Origin: an uncultured Hungatella sp.
GTDB lineage: Bacteria; Bacillota; Clostridia; Lachnospirales; Lachnospiraceae
DNA length: 64,000 nt
Direction: 5' to 3'
NCBI GenBank assembly: GCA_910577935.1
Contig: CAJTOT010000019.1
Span: forward strand, 11,347 to 75,346
In this document: positions 33,330 through 42,389 of the stretch, in pieces
How positions within the stretch are numbered: position 1 is the stretch's first letter
How the letters are laid out: each line of letters opens with the position of its first letter
Notes under the pieces: generated by a model
The model's input: only the letters and a program-made list of their open reading frames with translations
Told to the model about the DNA's origin: nothing
The model's database searches: none
Program-made: the position numbers and the translations under genes

Positions 33330-34022
33330 TTATTCCTGGCGTGGATCAATGATCTTTACTGCGTCTGCAACCCGTCCGTACTGGCCTTTTGCCTTTTCCC
33401 ATGCGGTGTTGGGGTCGTCGCCTTTCTTGATGAAATCAGTCATCTTGCCCAGGCTTACGAACTGATAGCCGATAATCTGGTCTTCTGCATCCAGAGCGAT
33501 TCCTGTCACATATCCTTCTGCCATCTCGAGATAACGAGGACCTTTCTTCAGAGTTCCATACATAGTGCCCACCTGAGAACGCAGACCCTTGCCCAGATCC
33601 TCAAGACCGGCGCCGATGGGCAGACCCTCCTCGGAGAACGCGCTCTGGGTGCGGCCGTAGGCGATCTGCAGGAACAGTTCTCTCATAGCGGTGTTGATCG
33701 CATCACATACAAGGTCGGTGTTCAACGCCTCCAGAACGGTCAGTCCCGGAAGAATCTCAGATGCCATAGCTGCGGAGTGAGTCATGCCGGAGCAGCCGAT
33801 GGTCTCTACCAGGGCTTCCTGAATAATACCCTCCTTAACATTCAGAGTCAGCTTGCAGGCGCCCTGCTGGGGAGCGCACCAGCCGATACCATGGGTCAAA
33901 CCGGAAATATCCGATACCTGCTTTGATTTTACCCATTTTGCTTCCTCCGGAATCGGAGCCGCGCCGTGATGAACGCCCTGTGCCACTGTGCACATCTTTT
34001 CTACTTCATGTGAATAAATCAT
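33330..34022 (-). CDS. NifU-like iron-sulfur cluster scaffold protein
   Basis: 230 residues from the chosen ATG, which has GGAG 8 bases before it; an in-frame upstream codon would add 20 non-coding-looking residues. Cys residues suited to cluster binding lie in GIGWCAPQQGACKLTL (about 55-65) and ETIGCSGMTHSAAM (about 85), the latter like the NifU/IscU motif. The C-terminal half is larger than in IscU. Partnered with GGGtGRT; the two may build or use a cluster together. Confidence 0.82.
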   Translation of the reverse strand: MIYSHEVEKMCTVAQGVHHGAAPIPEEAKWVKSKQVSDISGLTHGIGWCAPQQGACKLTLNVKEGIIQEALVETIGCSGMTHSAAMASEILPGLTVLEALNTDLVCDAINTAMRELFLQIAYGRTQSAFSEEGLPIGAGLEDLGKGLRSQVGTMYGTLKKGPRYLEMAEGYVTGIALDAEDQIIGYQFVSLGKMTDFIKKGDDPNTAWEKAKGQYGRVADAVKIIDPRQE

Positions 34023-34296
34023 TGTAAAACTCCTTTCGATTAAGTAATAATTGTGAAGTACTTTGCTCGTTAAAATTATCACATCATACTTGATATTATT
34101 TTCTCACAAAATGCCAAAATAGTCCAGTATTTTTTTATTAATTTCCCTGTTAAAGTTCAAACAGATGGGAAAGCCGGCAGGAATTGGGGGCCAGGCTCCA
34201 TTGGAGGGCACGACTCATACCGGCTTTCTCTATCAGGCGGACACATGTCAGCTTCTTGTCTGACACAAGCAGACAAAAAGCCGCTCGTCTGAACCG

Positions 34297-35823
34297 CTAC
34301 TCATTTTTCTCGTTCTGGCCGTTTTCACGGCGGCGGCGCATCAGCTCCTCAAACTCTTCTTCATTGTAGCCGATCTCCAAGAGCCTTTGCCTGCGCCGTT
34401 CCCTGCGGATCTCCCGCTGAATCCTCTCCTGCCTCTTCCTTCTCACCACCAGGAACGCGGCGCCTCCCACGGCTGCTGTGCCTGCAAGAGCAGCTGCCAC
34501 AACTGCCGCCTGCCCTGCTGCCAGGGAAAAGCCTCCGCCCTGGCGGGACGAGCTGCCTTCCTGATCACCGGCAGATTCCTCGGGGTCTGAAACCTCCGGG
34601 GTTCCTTCCCCTCCATGGTCTTCACCTGTCTCCATGTCTCCGGAGGCCTCCTCTGCCTCCCTGCTGGCCTGGGCCGCAAGCTCTGCTTCCAGCTCCGTGT
34701 CATATATATATGCAGTGCCTATCCTTCGCTCATTGTAAATGTACTCAAGCATGGCCACGGCCCCTCCGGGGTGGTTGGCGGGAAGCTCCGTCGCCAGCGC
34801 TCTCTCCGCGTCAGAGAATTCCGCCGCCGTCGGCAGAGTGATGACCCCGTCTTCCAGACGGAGCCGGGACATGGGATAAGTGGTTCCCTGAATCTCCAGC
34901 TCCTCCTGCTCCTGCATGAAGGTCTCCAGATTTTTTATAGATTCATTTTTAAAAGAGGCGAATCCGAAATTCAGAATCGTCTTGCCGTCTATATAGTACT
35001 GCGGCTGGCTTCCCCGCAGAATGACGGAGATCAGATTTCTGCCGTCTCTATGGGCATAGGTTACGAGAGTGTTTCCCGCGATGGAGGTGTAACCTGTCTT
35101 TCCCGCCATTGCGCCTTCGCAGTAGTACTCGCTGCTGCTGTTCTCCGCCATCAGTATCCTGTGTTCCATGCTGATGTTGGCCCCCTCCGGGTTGTTGATG
35201 GTGGAACCTACTCTGTACCGCTTTGTGGAGCTGATCCGCAGCACGGTATCATTCCTGAACGCCTCAGCCGCTATGAGGGCCATGTCGTAAGCGCTGACAT
35301 ACTGATTGTCGTCATTGAGCCCTGACGGATTGGCGAAATGGCTTTCCGCACAGCCGATCTCCGCAATCCTCTGGTTCATCATCTCCACAAAAGCCTCGCG
35401 GCTGCCTGCCACATGTTCTGCCAGCGCGTTGGCGGACTGATTGCTTGAGAGCAGCAGAAGAAGGTGAAGGCAGTCCTCCACCGATATCTGATCTCCCTCA
35501 TCCAGGGCCAGTTTGTTGCCGCTGCCCGACTCCACATTGTATACCGCGTCATGGGAAAAGGTCACGATCTCGTCCATGGCGCAGTGCTCTGCCACCACCA
35601 GAGCCGTCAAAAGCTTGGTGATGCTGGCCGGCGGGAAAGGAACATGGATCTGCTGTCCGAAAAGCACCGCCCCCGAATCGGCATCTATGACGATCCCGGC
35701 CTCCGCCATGATACCCGTGTCCGACGGCCAGTCCGGTTTCCCATATGTTATCATGGTTCCCAGATTCACAAGTATGGCAAACGATATAAAAAAAGCTGCT
35801 ATTTTTTTATTCATATACCCCAT
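34297..35823 (-). CDS. D-alanyl-D-alanine carboxypeptidase (DacF/PBP5-like)
   Basis: 508 residues, exported. It trims the terminal D-Ala from peptidoglycan pentapeptides. An N-terminal signal segment (about 6-27) precedes the S11 peptidase domain: ASITKLL near residue 66 (Ser nucleophile), SSNQSANAL near 128 and GKTGYTS near 240. A C-terminal beta domain is followed by a Glu/Ser-rich linker, a membrane span (about 440-465) and a basic Arg-rich tail (about 466-508). The C-terminal anchor and long cytoplasmic tail are larger than in typical DacF. Confidence 0.92.
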   Translation of the reverse strand: MGYMNKKIAAFFISFAILVNLGTMITYGKPDWPSDTGIMAEAGIVIDADSGAVLFGQQIHVPFPPASITKLLTALVVAEHCAMDEIVTFSHDAVYNVESGSGNKLALDEGDQISVEDCLHLLLLLSSNQSANALAEHVAGSREAFVEMMNQRIAEIGCAESHFANPSGLNDDNQYVSAYDMALIAAEAFRNDTVLRISSTKRYRVGSTINNPEGANISMEHRILMAENSSSEYYCEGAMAGKTGYTSIAGNTLVTYAHRDGRNLISVILRGSQPQYYIDGKTILNFGFASFKNESIKNLETFMQEQEELEIQGTTYPMSRLRLEDGVITLPTAAEFSDAERALATELPANHPGGAVAMLEYIYNERRIGTAYIYDTELEAELAAQASREAEEASGDMETGEDHGGEGTPEVSDPEESAGDQEGSSSRQGGGFSLAAGQAAVVAAALAGTAAVGGAAFLVVRRKRQERIQREIRRERRRQRLLEIGYNEEEFEELMRRRRENGQNEKNE

Positions 35824-35960
35824 TTGTAATTATTCTCCGTTCTTCTATGGCGCATCTCCAGACTCCTGATGATATTTTTTCCCGAGGGCAGCGGCTCCAG
35901 GCGCCGGCCGATAGGAAAGGCCATCCTCTCCGCCCCTCCCGCCTTGCGGCGGCGCAGGTC

Positions 35961-37370
35961 CTATGCCCCGTCGGCCTGACGGGGAGCGCCCGGCTTCTCA
36001 ACTGCCTGTCCGGCCCTCATCTCTTTCAGTTCCTTTAAGACTCCCGCCACAATCACCGTGGCCACCACGAAGGTGAGCATGTCCGCCACAGGCTGGGCTG
36101 TCTGAAGTCCCAAAAGGCCAAACATGCCGGGAAAGACAAGCAGCGAAGGAATCAAAAACAGGCCCTGCCGCCCCATGGCCACCAGGGAGGCCCTGAAGCC
36201 GTAGCCGATGGACTGGGTCAGCATATTGACCATGATCACCCATGCCTGGAAAGGCATGGTCAGCAGCTGAAGCCTGAGCGCCAGAGTGCCGATCCTGATA
36301 ACCTCCGCATCCTCCCGTCTGAACATGGCGATAATTGAGCCGCTGAAAATAAACGCCGCCGCGCCGAAGCAGGTGAGCATGGCCACCGCCACTTTTACAC
36401 AGAACCAGTAGGCATCCAGAACCCGGTCATATCTCCTGGCGCCGAAATTAAAGCCGCACACCGGCTGAAAGCCCTGTCCAAAACCTATAAGGCTGGAATT
36501 GATAAACATCATAAACCGGGATACGATGGACATGGCGGCTATGGCGGCGTCCCCGTAAGGCCCGGCGGCAAAATTCAGCACCACCGTGGCCACGCTTGCC
36601 AGACCCTGGCGGCAGAAAGAGGGCAGGCCCGCATGGAGGATCTCTCCGTACATTTTCAGAGTCGGCGTGAATTTGCTGAACTGGATGCTGATGCACCCCT
36701 TCTGCATATTGCACTGATACAGCAGAATGCAGAAGCTGACCATCTGGCTCGCCATGGTGGCTATAGCCGCTCCCGAAATTCCCATGTGAAACCCGAAGAT
36801 CAGAAGGGGGTCGAGAAACATGTTGAGAATCCCTCCCGTGGTGATTCCGATCATGGCGAACATGGCGTTGCCCTGCGCCCTGAGAATGTTGTTCATGACA
36901 AAGGACGTGAGCATAAAAGGAGCCGCGAAGAGAATGTATCTGGCATAGTCCTGGGCGTAAGGGGCGATGGTGTCCGTGGCTCCCAGAAGATATACCAGCT
37001 GCCTGGAAAACATGGTCCCGAAAACAGCTGTCAGGATTCCGATGATCCCTGCCGTGAAAAATGCCGTGGCGGCAGATCTGGCAGCGATGTCTTCATTGCG
37101 GTCTCCCAAAGACCTTGAAATATAGTTTCCGCTTCCCATCCCGAGAGTAAACCCCACCGCCTGAATCATGGCCATAGCCGAGAACATAACCCCCACGGCC
37201 CCTGAAGCGCTGGTGCCTATCTGACTTACAAAAAACGTATCTGCCATGTTGTAGATAGATGTCACCAGCATGCTGATAATCGTGGGAACCGCCAGCTTGG
37301 GGATCAGCTTCTCCACCGGGGTGTCCAGCATCTGTTTATACTTTTCTTCTTTTGTCATGATACCCTCCAA
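35961..37370 (-). CDS. MATE-family efflux transporter
   Basis: 469 residues with about 12 spans in two similar halves. Motifs of the family include ADTFFVSQIGTSASGAVG near residue 45, GSGNYISRSLGD near 80 and GFGQGFQPVCGFNFGAR near 265. It exports cationic drugs or metabolites using Na+ or H+. An AGGGT ribosome site precedes the chosen start; an ATG four codons later is possible. It follows the NlpC/P60 gene with only 3 bases between, so they may be co-transcribed. Confidence 0.92.
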   Translation of the reverse strand: MEGIMTKEEKYKQMLDTPVEKLIPKLAVPTIISMLVTSIYNMADTFFVSQIGTSASGAVGVMFSAMAMIQAVGFTLGMGSGNYISRSLGDRNEDIAARSAATAFFTAGIIGILTAVFGTMFSRQLVYLLGATDTIAPYAQDYARYILFAAPFMLTSFVMNNILRAQGNAMFAMIGITTGGILNMFLDPLLIFGFHMGISGAAIATMASQMVSFCILLYQCNMQKGCISIQFSKFTPTLKMYGEILHAGLPSFCRQGLASVATVVLNFAAGPYGDAAIAAMSIVSRFMMFINSSLIGFGQGFQPVCGFNFGARRYDRVLDAYWFCVKVAVAMLTCFGAAAFIFSGSIIAMFRREDAEVIRIGTLALRLQLLTMPFQAWVIMVNMLTQSIGYGFRASLVAMGRQGLFLIPSLLVFPGMFGLLGLQTAQPVADMLTFVVATVIVAGVLKELKEMRAGQAVEKPGAPRQADGA

Positions 37371-37373
37371 ATG

Positions 37374-38783
37374 TTAGTTGAAAATCCTCCGGACGCTGAG
37401 AATGCTTCTGTAGGTCGCGTTGCCCACCTTGATTCCCGTGGTGGGGGAACTGGCGTGGACAATCTGTCCGTTTCCGATGTAGATGCCCACATGCCCCGCG
37501 TAGCAGATAATGTCCCCCGGCTGGGCGCTGGCGTAATCCACCGCTGTCCCCGCGGACCTCTGCTGAGAAGACGTCCTGGGGAGAGAGACACCGAAATTCT
37601 TGTACACGCTCTGGACAAATCCCGAACAGTCTGCCCCGTTGGTCAGGCTGGTGCCGCCGTACACATACGGGTAGCCGATATACTGCAGGGCAAAACTGGC
37701 CACCTCCTGCCCCTTGGCGGAGCCGGAGGACACCTGCTTCACCTCCGCGGTCGTGGGAGCCTCTGTCTCTCCCGGCCCGAGAGCCTTACCCTGGGAAGCC
37801 GCCGTGGTGGCTGCCGCCATGACCGTGGGGGCCGCTCCTGTCTGGACGCTGCCGGGGTCAGACAGGCCGGCGCCGGGATCTGCCGCCGCCAGAGTAGACG
37901 GCTGGCCTGCCCCCTCCGCCGCGCTGCTGGCTGCAGCGGCCTGTCTGCTGGCCTCCTGGGCCTGCTGCTGGCGCTGCTGCTCTGCCGCCAGCCTTCTCGC
38001 TTCCTCAGCCCGCCGCTGCTCCTCAGCCCGCCTCCTGGCCTCGGCCTCGGCTTTCCGGATCTCCTCGTTCTTCTTGGCTATGGCAGCGGTGTAGGCCGCC
38101 GCCTCCGCCCTCGCCTGCTCCAGCTCCTGGTCAAAGTCGGCGATCTCGGTCCTCTTCTGGGCGATGGTGCTCTCCAGCCTGGCCTGCTGCTCTTCGTACT
38201 CGATCTGCATGCCCTCCATCTCGGCTTTCTCTGTCTCCAGCTGCCCCTTGTACTGCTTTACCGCCAGCTTCGTCTCCTGGAACTCGTTGAGCTTCTGCCT
38301 GTCATAAGTGTAAAGAGCCTCTATATATTCGCTTTTATTCAGAAGCTCTGTCATGCTTTTTACCTGGAGGAGGATATCCAGATACTCGGTTTCTCCCCTC
38401 TCATACATGTACTTAATCCGCTTCTTCATGGCCTCGTACTGTTCTTCTTCTCTCGTCTTCGCCGCGTCGTACTCTTCCTGGGCCTGGTGTATCTGTTCAT
38501 TTTTATAATCAATATCCGCCTCCAGCAGAGTGATATCCGCGATGAGGGCCGACAGGTCGTTGGACAGCGCGGCCACCTCCGACTGGGCGCTGTTTATCCT
38601 CTGCTGGGCCTCGTCGGCCCTCTGGTTGGCCTCGTCAAGACCCTGCTGGGCCTCCTGCTTCTCCCTCTCAGCCTTGGCGGTGGCAAACACATGGAACGGC
38701 TGTGTCCACAGAATAACTCCCGTCAGCGCCACAAGGCCTGCCCGCCGGATTCCGGTTTTGTATGTTTTCCATTTCATTTTCAT
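37374..38783 (-). CDS. Exported NlpC/P60 peptidoglycan hydrolase with coiled coil
   Basis: 469 residues. Signal peptide about 1-34 (RRAGLVALTGVILWTQPFHVFA as GLVALTGVILWTQPFHVFA). A long coiled coil (about 35-240) like that of PcsB/CwlO controls activity. An Ala/Gln-rich, then Ala/Ser/Thr linker (about 240-350) follows. The NlpC/P60 domain has the catalytic Cys in GADCSGFVQ near 381, His in GHVGIYIG near 430, and HAS near 441. It would cleave the D-gamma-Glu-diamino-acid bond during growth or separation. Confidence 0.93.
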   Translation of the reverse strand: MKMKWKTYKTGIRRAGLVALTGVILWTQPFHVFATAKAEREKQEAQQGLDEANQRADEAQQRINSAQSEVAALSNDLSALIADITLLEADIDYKNEQIHQAQEEYDAAKTREEEQYEAMKKRIKYMYERGETEYLDILLQVKSMTELLNKSEYIEALYTYDRQKLNEFQETKLAVKQYKGQLETEKAEMEGMQIEYEEQQARLESTIAQKRTEIADFDQELEQARAEAAAYTAAIAKKNEEIRKAEAEARRRAEEQRRAEEARRLAAEQQRQQQAQEASRQAAAASSAAEGAGQPSTLAAADPGAGLSDPGSVQTGAAPTVMAAATTAASQGKALGPGETEAPTTAEVKQVSSGSAKGQEVASFALQYIGYPYVYGGTSLTNGADCSGFVQSVYKNFGVSLPRTSSQQRSAGTAVDYASAQPGDIICYAGHVGIYIGNGQIVHASSPTTGIKVGNATYRSILSVRRIFN

Positions 38784-38853
38784 CAGTGATCCGTCTTCCT
38801 TTCATCAACCTGTACATTTCTTCGCAGCTTCCCTGCGCAGCTCACCTGAAAGG

Positions 38854-39351
38854 TTATGTCTGGCGCCTTCTCACATATCTGCGGAAGGTGTAGCAGAGGT
38901 CAAAATAAGTGGCCTCCTCTGTCTCTAAGTCCATAACCCACTCCGGGTCCTTATCCAGATCCGGAAAATGGGTGTCCGCCTCATAGGCGTAATCGATATA
39001 GGTTACATGGGCCGTGGCGCAGAAAGGCAGGAATTCCCTGTATATCTCTTCCCCTCCCGCCACAAACACATCCTCTGAAGGCCAGGCGGAGAGCGCCTTA
39101 AGCGCCGACTCCACATCCGAAAAGCACTGTGCCCCTTTCACCTGATAACCTGGCTCCCTGGACAGGACTACGGTGGTTCTGCCGTAGAGAGGTTTCCCTC
39201 CCGGCAGGCTCTCCAGCGTCTTTCTCCCCATGACAACCACTTTGCCAAGGGTCTCCTGGCGGAATAACCTCTGATCTTCGGGAATGCTCACCAACAGCTT
39301 TCCCCTCTTTCCGATTCCCCAGTTCTTATCAACTGCAACGATTATATTCAT
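38854..39351 (-). CDS. folA: Dihydrofolate reductase
   Basis: 165 residues from the ATG at 39351; a GTG three codons upstream is an alternative. It reduces dihydrofolate to tetrahydrofolate with NADPH. Motifs: AVDKNWGIGKRGKLL near residue 8, VVVMGRKTLESLPGGKPL near 42, TTVVLSR and FVAGGEEIYREFLP near 95. The usual acidic active-site residue falls in SIPEDQRLFR. A dispersed-repeat copy lies in its 5' region. Its partner upstream is a ThyX-like gene, fitting folate-dependent dTMP synthesis. Confidence 0.94.
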   Translation of the reverse strand: MNIIVAVDKNWGIGKRGKLLVSIPEDQRLFRQETLGKVVVMGRKTLESLPGGKPLYGRTTVVLSREPGYQVKGAQCFSDVESALKALSAWPSEDVFVAGGEEIYREFLPFCATAHVTYIDYAYEADTHFPDLDKDPEWVMDLETEEATYFDLCYTFRRYVRRRQT

Positions 39352-39367
39352 ATATTTCACTCACAGG

Positions 39368-39480
39368 TTACTTTGAAAGTCCCGCCGCCGATTAGGCGGC
39401 ATCCATTCAGGTATGCCAAATGCGCCCGCCGGATTTTCATGGGTGGTAGCGCGTCCGCCTCCGGGCGCATGGAGGTTTAC
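39368..39480 (-). repeat. Dispersed repeat copy B, between ThyX-like gene and folA
   Basis: About four fifths identical by eye to 40140-40250, same orientation. Conserved parts: AAACCTCC, TGCGCCCGG pairing with CCGGCGGGCGCA, TTGGCAT, CCTGAA, and hairpin GCCGCC-TAAT-CGGCGGC. One base more than copy A in the variable part shifts the frame, but the downstream frame still reads HENPAGAFGIPEWMPPNRR. It encodes nothing certain. Confidence 0.72.
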
Positions 39481-39497
39481 AGGGCTTTTCGCCCCGG

Positions 39498-40118
39498 TCA
39501 GTCTGTCCCCAGTATCAGCTCTTCCCCGTAGGGAAGACCTTCAATCCACCGGCAAAACTCATGCCACTCCTCCAGCTTATGGTTCTTTCTCCCGCAGTAG
39601 ATGTTCACCAGGGTTTCATAGTTCATAGTGCAGGTGCGCATCTGATTGTAGCTTGAAGGGAGAAGCTGGATCAGGTCATACCAATCCTCTTTTTTCTTGT
39701 CCTTTATATAGCTGAGACGTATCTCCTCGAGAGTCCCTATAAGGTTCTCCAGCGCCTCAAGTCCCCTGGGCGTCAGGTGGTCGTGGCTGAAATCCTCCAG
39801 TTCAAAAGGCCTGCTGTGGAGCTTGTGCATGGTGCTTGTGGAATTTGCCACCGTCGCCACCTTGTAAGTGTCATACTCCTTCCACCAGTATATAGGCGCC
39901 GTGATATCCACAGAGACGAAAATCTGGCGGATGAATTTCCTGTGGTCGCTCCCTGCCTTTCTCAGCCTCTTTGCCAGGTCAAGGTCATTGGGCCCCAGAC
40001 AGTAATTCCCCTCCTGGTCGTAGCCGCTGTCCATCCGCGCCCAGCTGTTCATGGGATTTCTCGCGCCCCTCATGGCATTTTCAAGATTCATAACCGCGGT
40101 GCGTTCCAGAATAATCAT
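39498..40118 (-). CDS. ThyX-like protein lacking the classic signature
   Basis: 206 residues. The C-terminal half (LLPSSYNQMRTCTMNYETL then WHEFCRW) closely follows the layout of flavin-dependent thymidylate synthase ThyX, and FIRQIFVSVDITAPIYWWKEY fits the strand before its active site in part. But the RHR-x7-S motif that binds FAD and dUMP is replaced by YWWKEYDTYKVATVANST. It may still make dTMP by a variant site, or have lost that activity. It stands before folA. AAGGA precedes the ATG by 6 bases. Confidence 0.65.
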   Translation of the reverse strand: MIILERTAVMNLENAMRGARNPMNSWARMDSGYDQEGNYCLGPNDLDLAKRLRKAGSDHRKFIRQIFVSVDITAPIYWWKEYDTYKVATVANSTSTMHKLHSRPFELEDFSHDHLTPRGLEALENLIGTLEEIRLSYIKDKKKEDWYDLIQLLPSSYNQMRTCTMNYETLVNIYCGRKNHKLEEWHEFCRWIEGLPYGEELILGTD

Positions 40119-40139
40119 GTGTCTGTCCTTTCTGAAAGT

Positions 40140-40250
40140 CTACTTAAAAATCCCGCCGCCGAACAGGCGGCATGTGTTCAGGGATGCCAAGTGCGCCCGC
40201 CGGACTTTCATGTGCGGTGTGGGTCCGCTGCCGGACGCACGGAGGTTTGC
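40140..40250 (-). repeat. Dispersed repeat copy A, overlapping the cbiC 3' end
   Basis: Homologous to copy B at 39368-39480. TGCGTCC pairs with GGGCGCA, and GCCGCC with GGCGGC; the end is GGGATTTTTAAG, terminator-like. It supplies the last 34 codons and stop of cbiC (CKPPCVRQRTHTAHESPAGA onward), so insertion changed the CbiC C-terminus. Confidence 0.75.
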
Positions 40251-40866
40251 ATTGATACAAAAGCGCGTTGCAGACAGCCGCCGCCACGCTGCTCCCGCCC
40301 TTTCTTCCCTTTGCCACGATATAGGGGATGTCCAGAGCCAGAATCAGCTCCTTGGCCTGGACCACGTTGACGAACCCCACCGGGACCGCGATGACCAGGC
40401 GGGGGCGCAGCCTCCCTTCACTGACCAGCTGATGGAGGCGGACCAGAGCGGTGGGAGCGTTCCCGATGGCAAAAATACAGTCCCGCCCCAGGGACGCGGC
40501 CTTGTCCATGGATGCCCACGCCCTGGTGGTCCCCTCCAGCCTGGCCGCCTGGGCCACGTCATCGTCTGCTATGAAACAGTATACTTCATTTTGGAAATTT
40601 TTTAAAGCATTTTTATTAATTCCCGCTTTTCCCATGTTTGTATCGGTTACAATGGGAACCCCCTCCTGCAGGGCGGCCAGGGCCTGGGGCAGGGCGTCTT
40701 TAGAAAATACCAGGTTGTCCGCGTAGTCAAAATCAGCCGTAGTGTGGATCACCCGCTTGACGACCAAGTCTTCCCCCTGGGGAAAACGGCGTTCTCCCAG
40801 CTCCTGGGTGATAATCTCGAAGCTCCGCGCTTCTATGTCCTTTGGAAGAATCTGCTCCAGCTCCAT
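40144..40866 (-). CDS. cbiC: Precorrin-8X methylmutase with repeat-encoded tail
   Basis: 240 residues. It moves a methyl group from C-11 to C-12 to give hydrogenobyrinate or its cobalt form in corrin synthesis. Motifs: RVIHTTADFDYADNL near residue 39 (catalytic His), IVTDTNMGKAGI near 71, AIGNAPTAL near 132 and PVGFVNVVQAKE near 153. A normal CbiC ends near residue 205-210; here residues from about 206 come from a dispersed repeat and end in RRRDF. The ATG directly follows the cobQ stop. Core activity should be intact. Confidence 0.92.
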   Translation of the reverse strand: MELEQILPKDIEARSFEIITQELGERRFPQGEDLVVKRVIHTTADFDYADNLVFSKDALPQALAALQEGVPIVTDTNMGKAGINKNALKNFQNEVYCFIADDDVAQAARLEGTTRAWASMDKAASLGRDCIFAIGNAPTALVRLHQLVSEGRLRPRLVIAVPVGFVNVVQAKELILALDIPYIVAKGRKGGSSVAAAVCNALLYQCKPPCVRQRTHTAHESPAGALGIPEHMPPVRRRDF

Positions 40867-42375
40867 CTATCGTTTCACCCCCATAATCTTATATATGGCA
40901 GACATGTCCAGATGCTTTCTCAGCCCCTCTGCCAGATGATCGTACTGGCTCTCCTTGTAGGAGCGGTAGTCTGTGAAAGCTTCCGGCGCCCCGTCTATCC
41001 CCTTTGCCTCCAAAAGGGCCTTCACCACGGCAGCTGCCACCCCTTCCCCGTCCAATATCCCGTGGATATAAGTGCCGTAGCAGCTGCCCTGCCACGTTCC
41101 CTCCGGCATCCATTTCCCATCTTCTTCCCCGGCCTGCGCAAGCCCGGGAGGGCTGCCTCTCTTCTCCGTCACGCCCATGTGGATCTGATAGCCCTCCGCC
41201 GGCAGACCTGACAGGGGACTCAACACGCCTCCCACCTGCCCAAAGACGCCCTTTACCTGGCTCCTGGTCTTCTCCTCGCGAAACTCCGTGTCCACCGGGA
41301 GAAGTCCCATGCCTCTCACCCTCCCCCCAAGGCTCTCCACATGGGCAGGGTCGCTGAGGGTCATCCCCATCATCTGGTATCCGCCGCAGATTCCCAGCAC
41401 GGGAACCCCTGCCGACGCGAGCCTGAGAACGGCAGCCTCCAGCCCCTCTCCCCGCATCCACAGCAGATCGTCTATGGTGTTTTTTGTCCCCGGAAGGATT
41501 ACCATGTCAGGCCTCCCCAGTTCACAGGCGCCTCCCACATACCTGACGCCTGCCTCAGGCACGGTGTCAAACACCTGGAAATCCGTAAAATTGGAGATGC
41601 GGGGCAGTCTTATGACTGCGATGTCCACCAGCCCTTTCCCCTCTCTGCCTTCCGGCTCCAGCCCCTGGCTGTCCTCGGCTTCCAGATTCACGTTCATGAA
41701 AGGGACCACTCCCACCACGGGAATCCTGCACAGCTCCTGGATCATGGCGACTCCAGGGTCCAGGATGGTCTTGTCCCCCCGAAACTTGTTGATGACAAGC
41801 CCTTTGATTCTCCCTCTCTGCGCCTCCTCCAGGAGCATGACCGTGCCGTAAAGCTGGGCGAACACCCCGCCCCGGTCGATATCCCCCGCCAGAATCACCG
41901 GAGCATCCACCAGCTCCGCCAGCCCCATATTCACAATGTCATCCTTGTTTAAGTTGATCTCCGCCGGGCTGCCGGCCCCCTCTATGACGATCAGGTCGTA
42001 CTTTTCCTCCAGCCTGTGAAAGGACTCCATAATCAGGGGAATCAATGTCTTCCTGAAGGCAAAGTATTCCCTCGCCGTCATATTGCCCTGGTGGACTCCC
42101 TGGATGATCACCTGGGAGCCCTGGTCGCTGGTGGGTTTTAAGAGAATGGGATTCATATCCGCCACAGGCCGAATCCCGGCAGCCTCCGCCTGCACCACCT
42201 GCGCCCGCCCCATCTCCAGCCCTTCACTGGTGACGTAGGAGTTGAGGGCCATATTCTGGGACTTAAAGGGAGCCGCCAGATAGCCGTCCTGCCGCATAAT
42301 CCGAAGAAGCCCCGCGGTCAGCAGGCTTTTTCCCGCGCTGGACATGGTTCCCTGAATCATCAATGTCTTCGCCAT
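40867..42375 (-). CDS. cobQ: Cobyric acid synthase
   Basis: 502 residues. It amidates adenosyl-cobyrinic acid a,c-diamide at four positions using glutamine and ATP. The N-terminal P-loop-like [20 protein letters not shown] starts at about residue 6, followed by [11 protein letters not shown]. The C-terminal class I glutamine amidotransferase has the Cys nucleophile in [12 protein letters not shown] near 328 and the triad His in [11 protein letters not shown]. The start at 42375 follows GGAGAGGA; an in-frame upstream start would add 68 unrelated residues overlapping cbiB. Confidence 0.95.
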   Translation of the reverse strand: MAKTLMIQGTMSSAGKSLLTAGLLRIMRQDGYLAAPFKSQNMALNSYVTSEGLEMGRAQVVQAEAAGIRPVADMNPILLKPTSDQGSQVIIQGVHQGNMTAREYFAFRKTLIPLIMESFHRLEEKYDLIVIEGAGSPAEINLNKDDIVNMGLAELVDAPVILAGDIDRGGVFAQLYGTVMLLEEAQRGRIKGLVINKFRGDKTILDPGVAMIQELCRIPVVGVVPFMNVNLEAEDSQGLEPEGREGKGLVDIAVIRLPRISNFTDFQVFDTVPEAGVRYVGGACELGRPDMVILPGTKNTIDDLLWMRGEGLEAAVLRLASAGVPVLGICGGYQMMGMTLSDPAHVESLGGRVRGMGLLPVDTEFREEKTRSQVKGVFGQVGGVLSPLSGLPAEGYQIHMGVTEKRGSPPGLAQAGEEDGKWMPEGTWQGSCYGTYIHGILDGEGVAAAVVKALLEAKGIDGAPEAFTDYRSYKESQYDHLAEGLRKHLDMSAIYKIMGVKR

Positions 42376-42389
42376 CTTATCCTCTCCTC

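Noticed and set aside
39368..40250. Repeat pair before folA and the ThyX-like gene as tetrahydrofolate riboswitches
   Set aside because: The position is tempting, but the conserved THF-riboswitch strings are not found. One copy encodes the cbiC tail, and the two differ in the variable part; a dispersed repeat explains them better.
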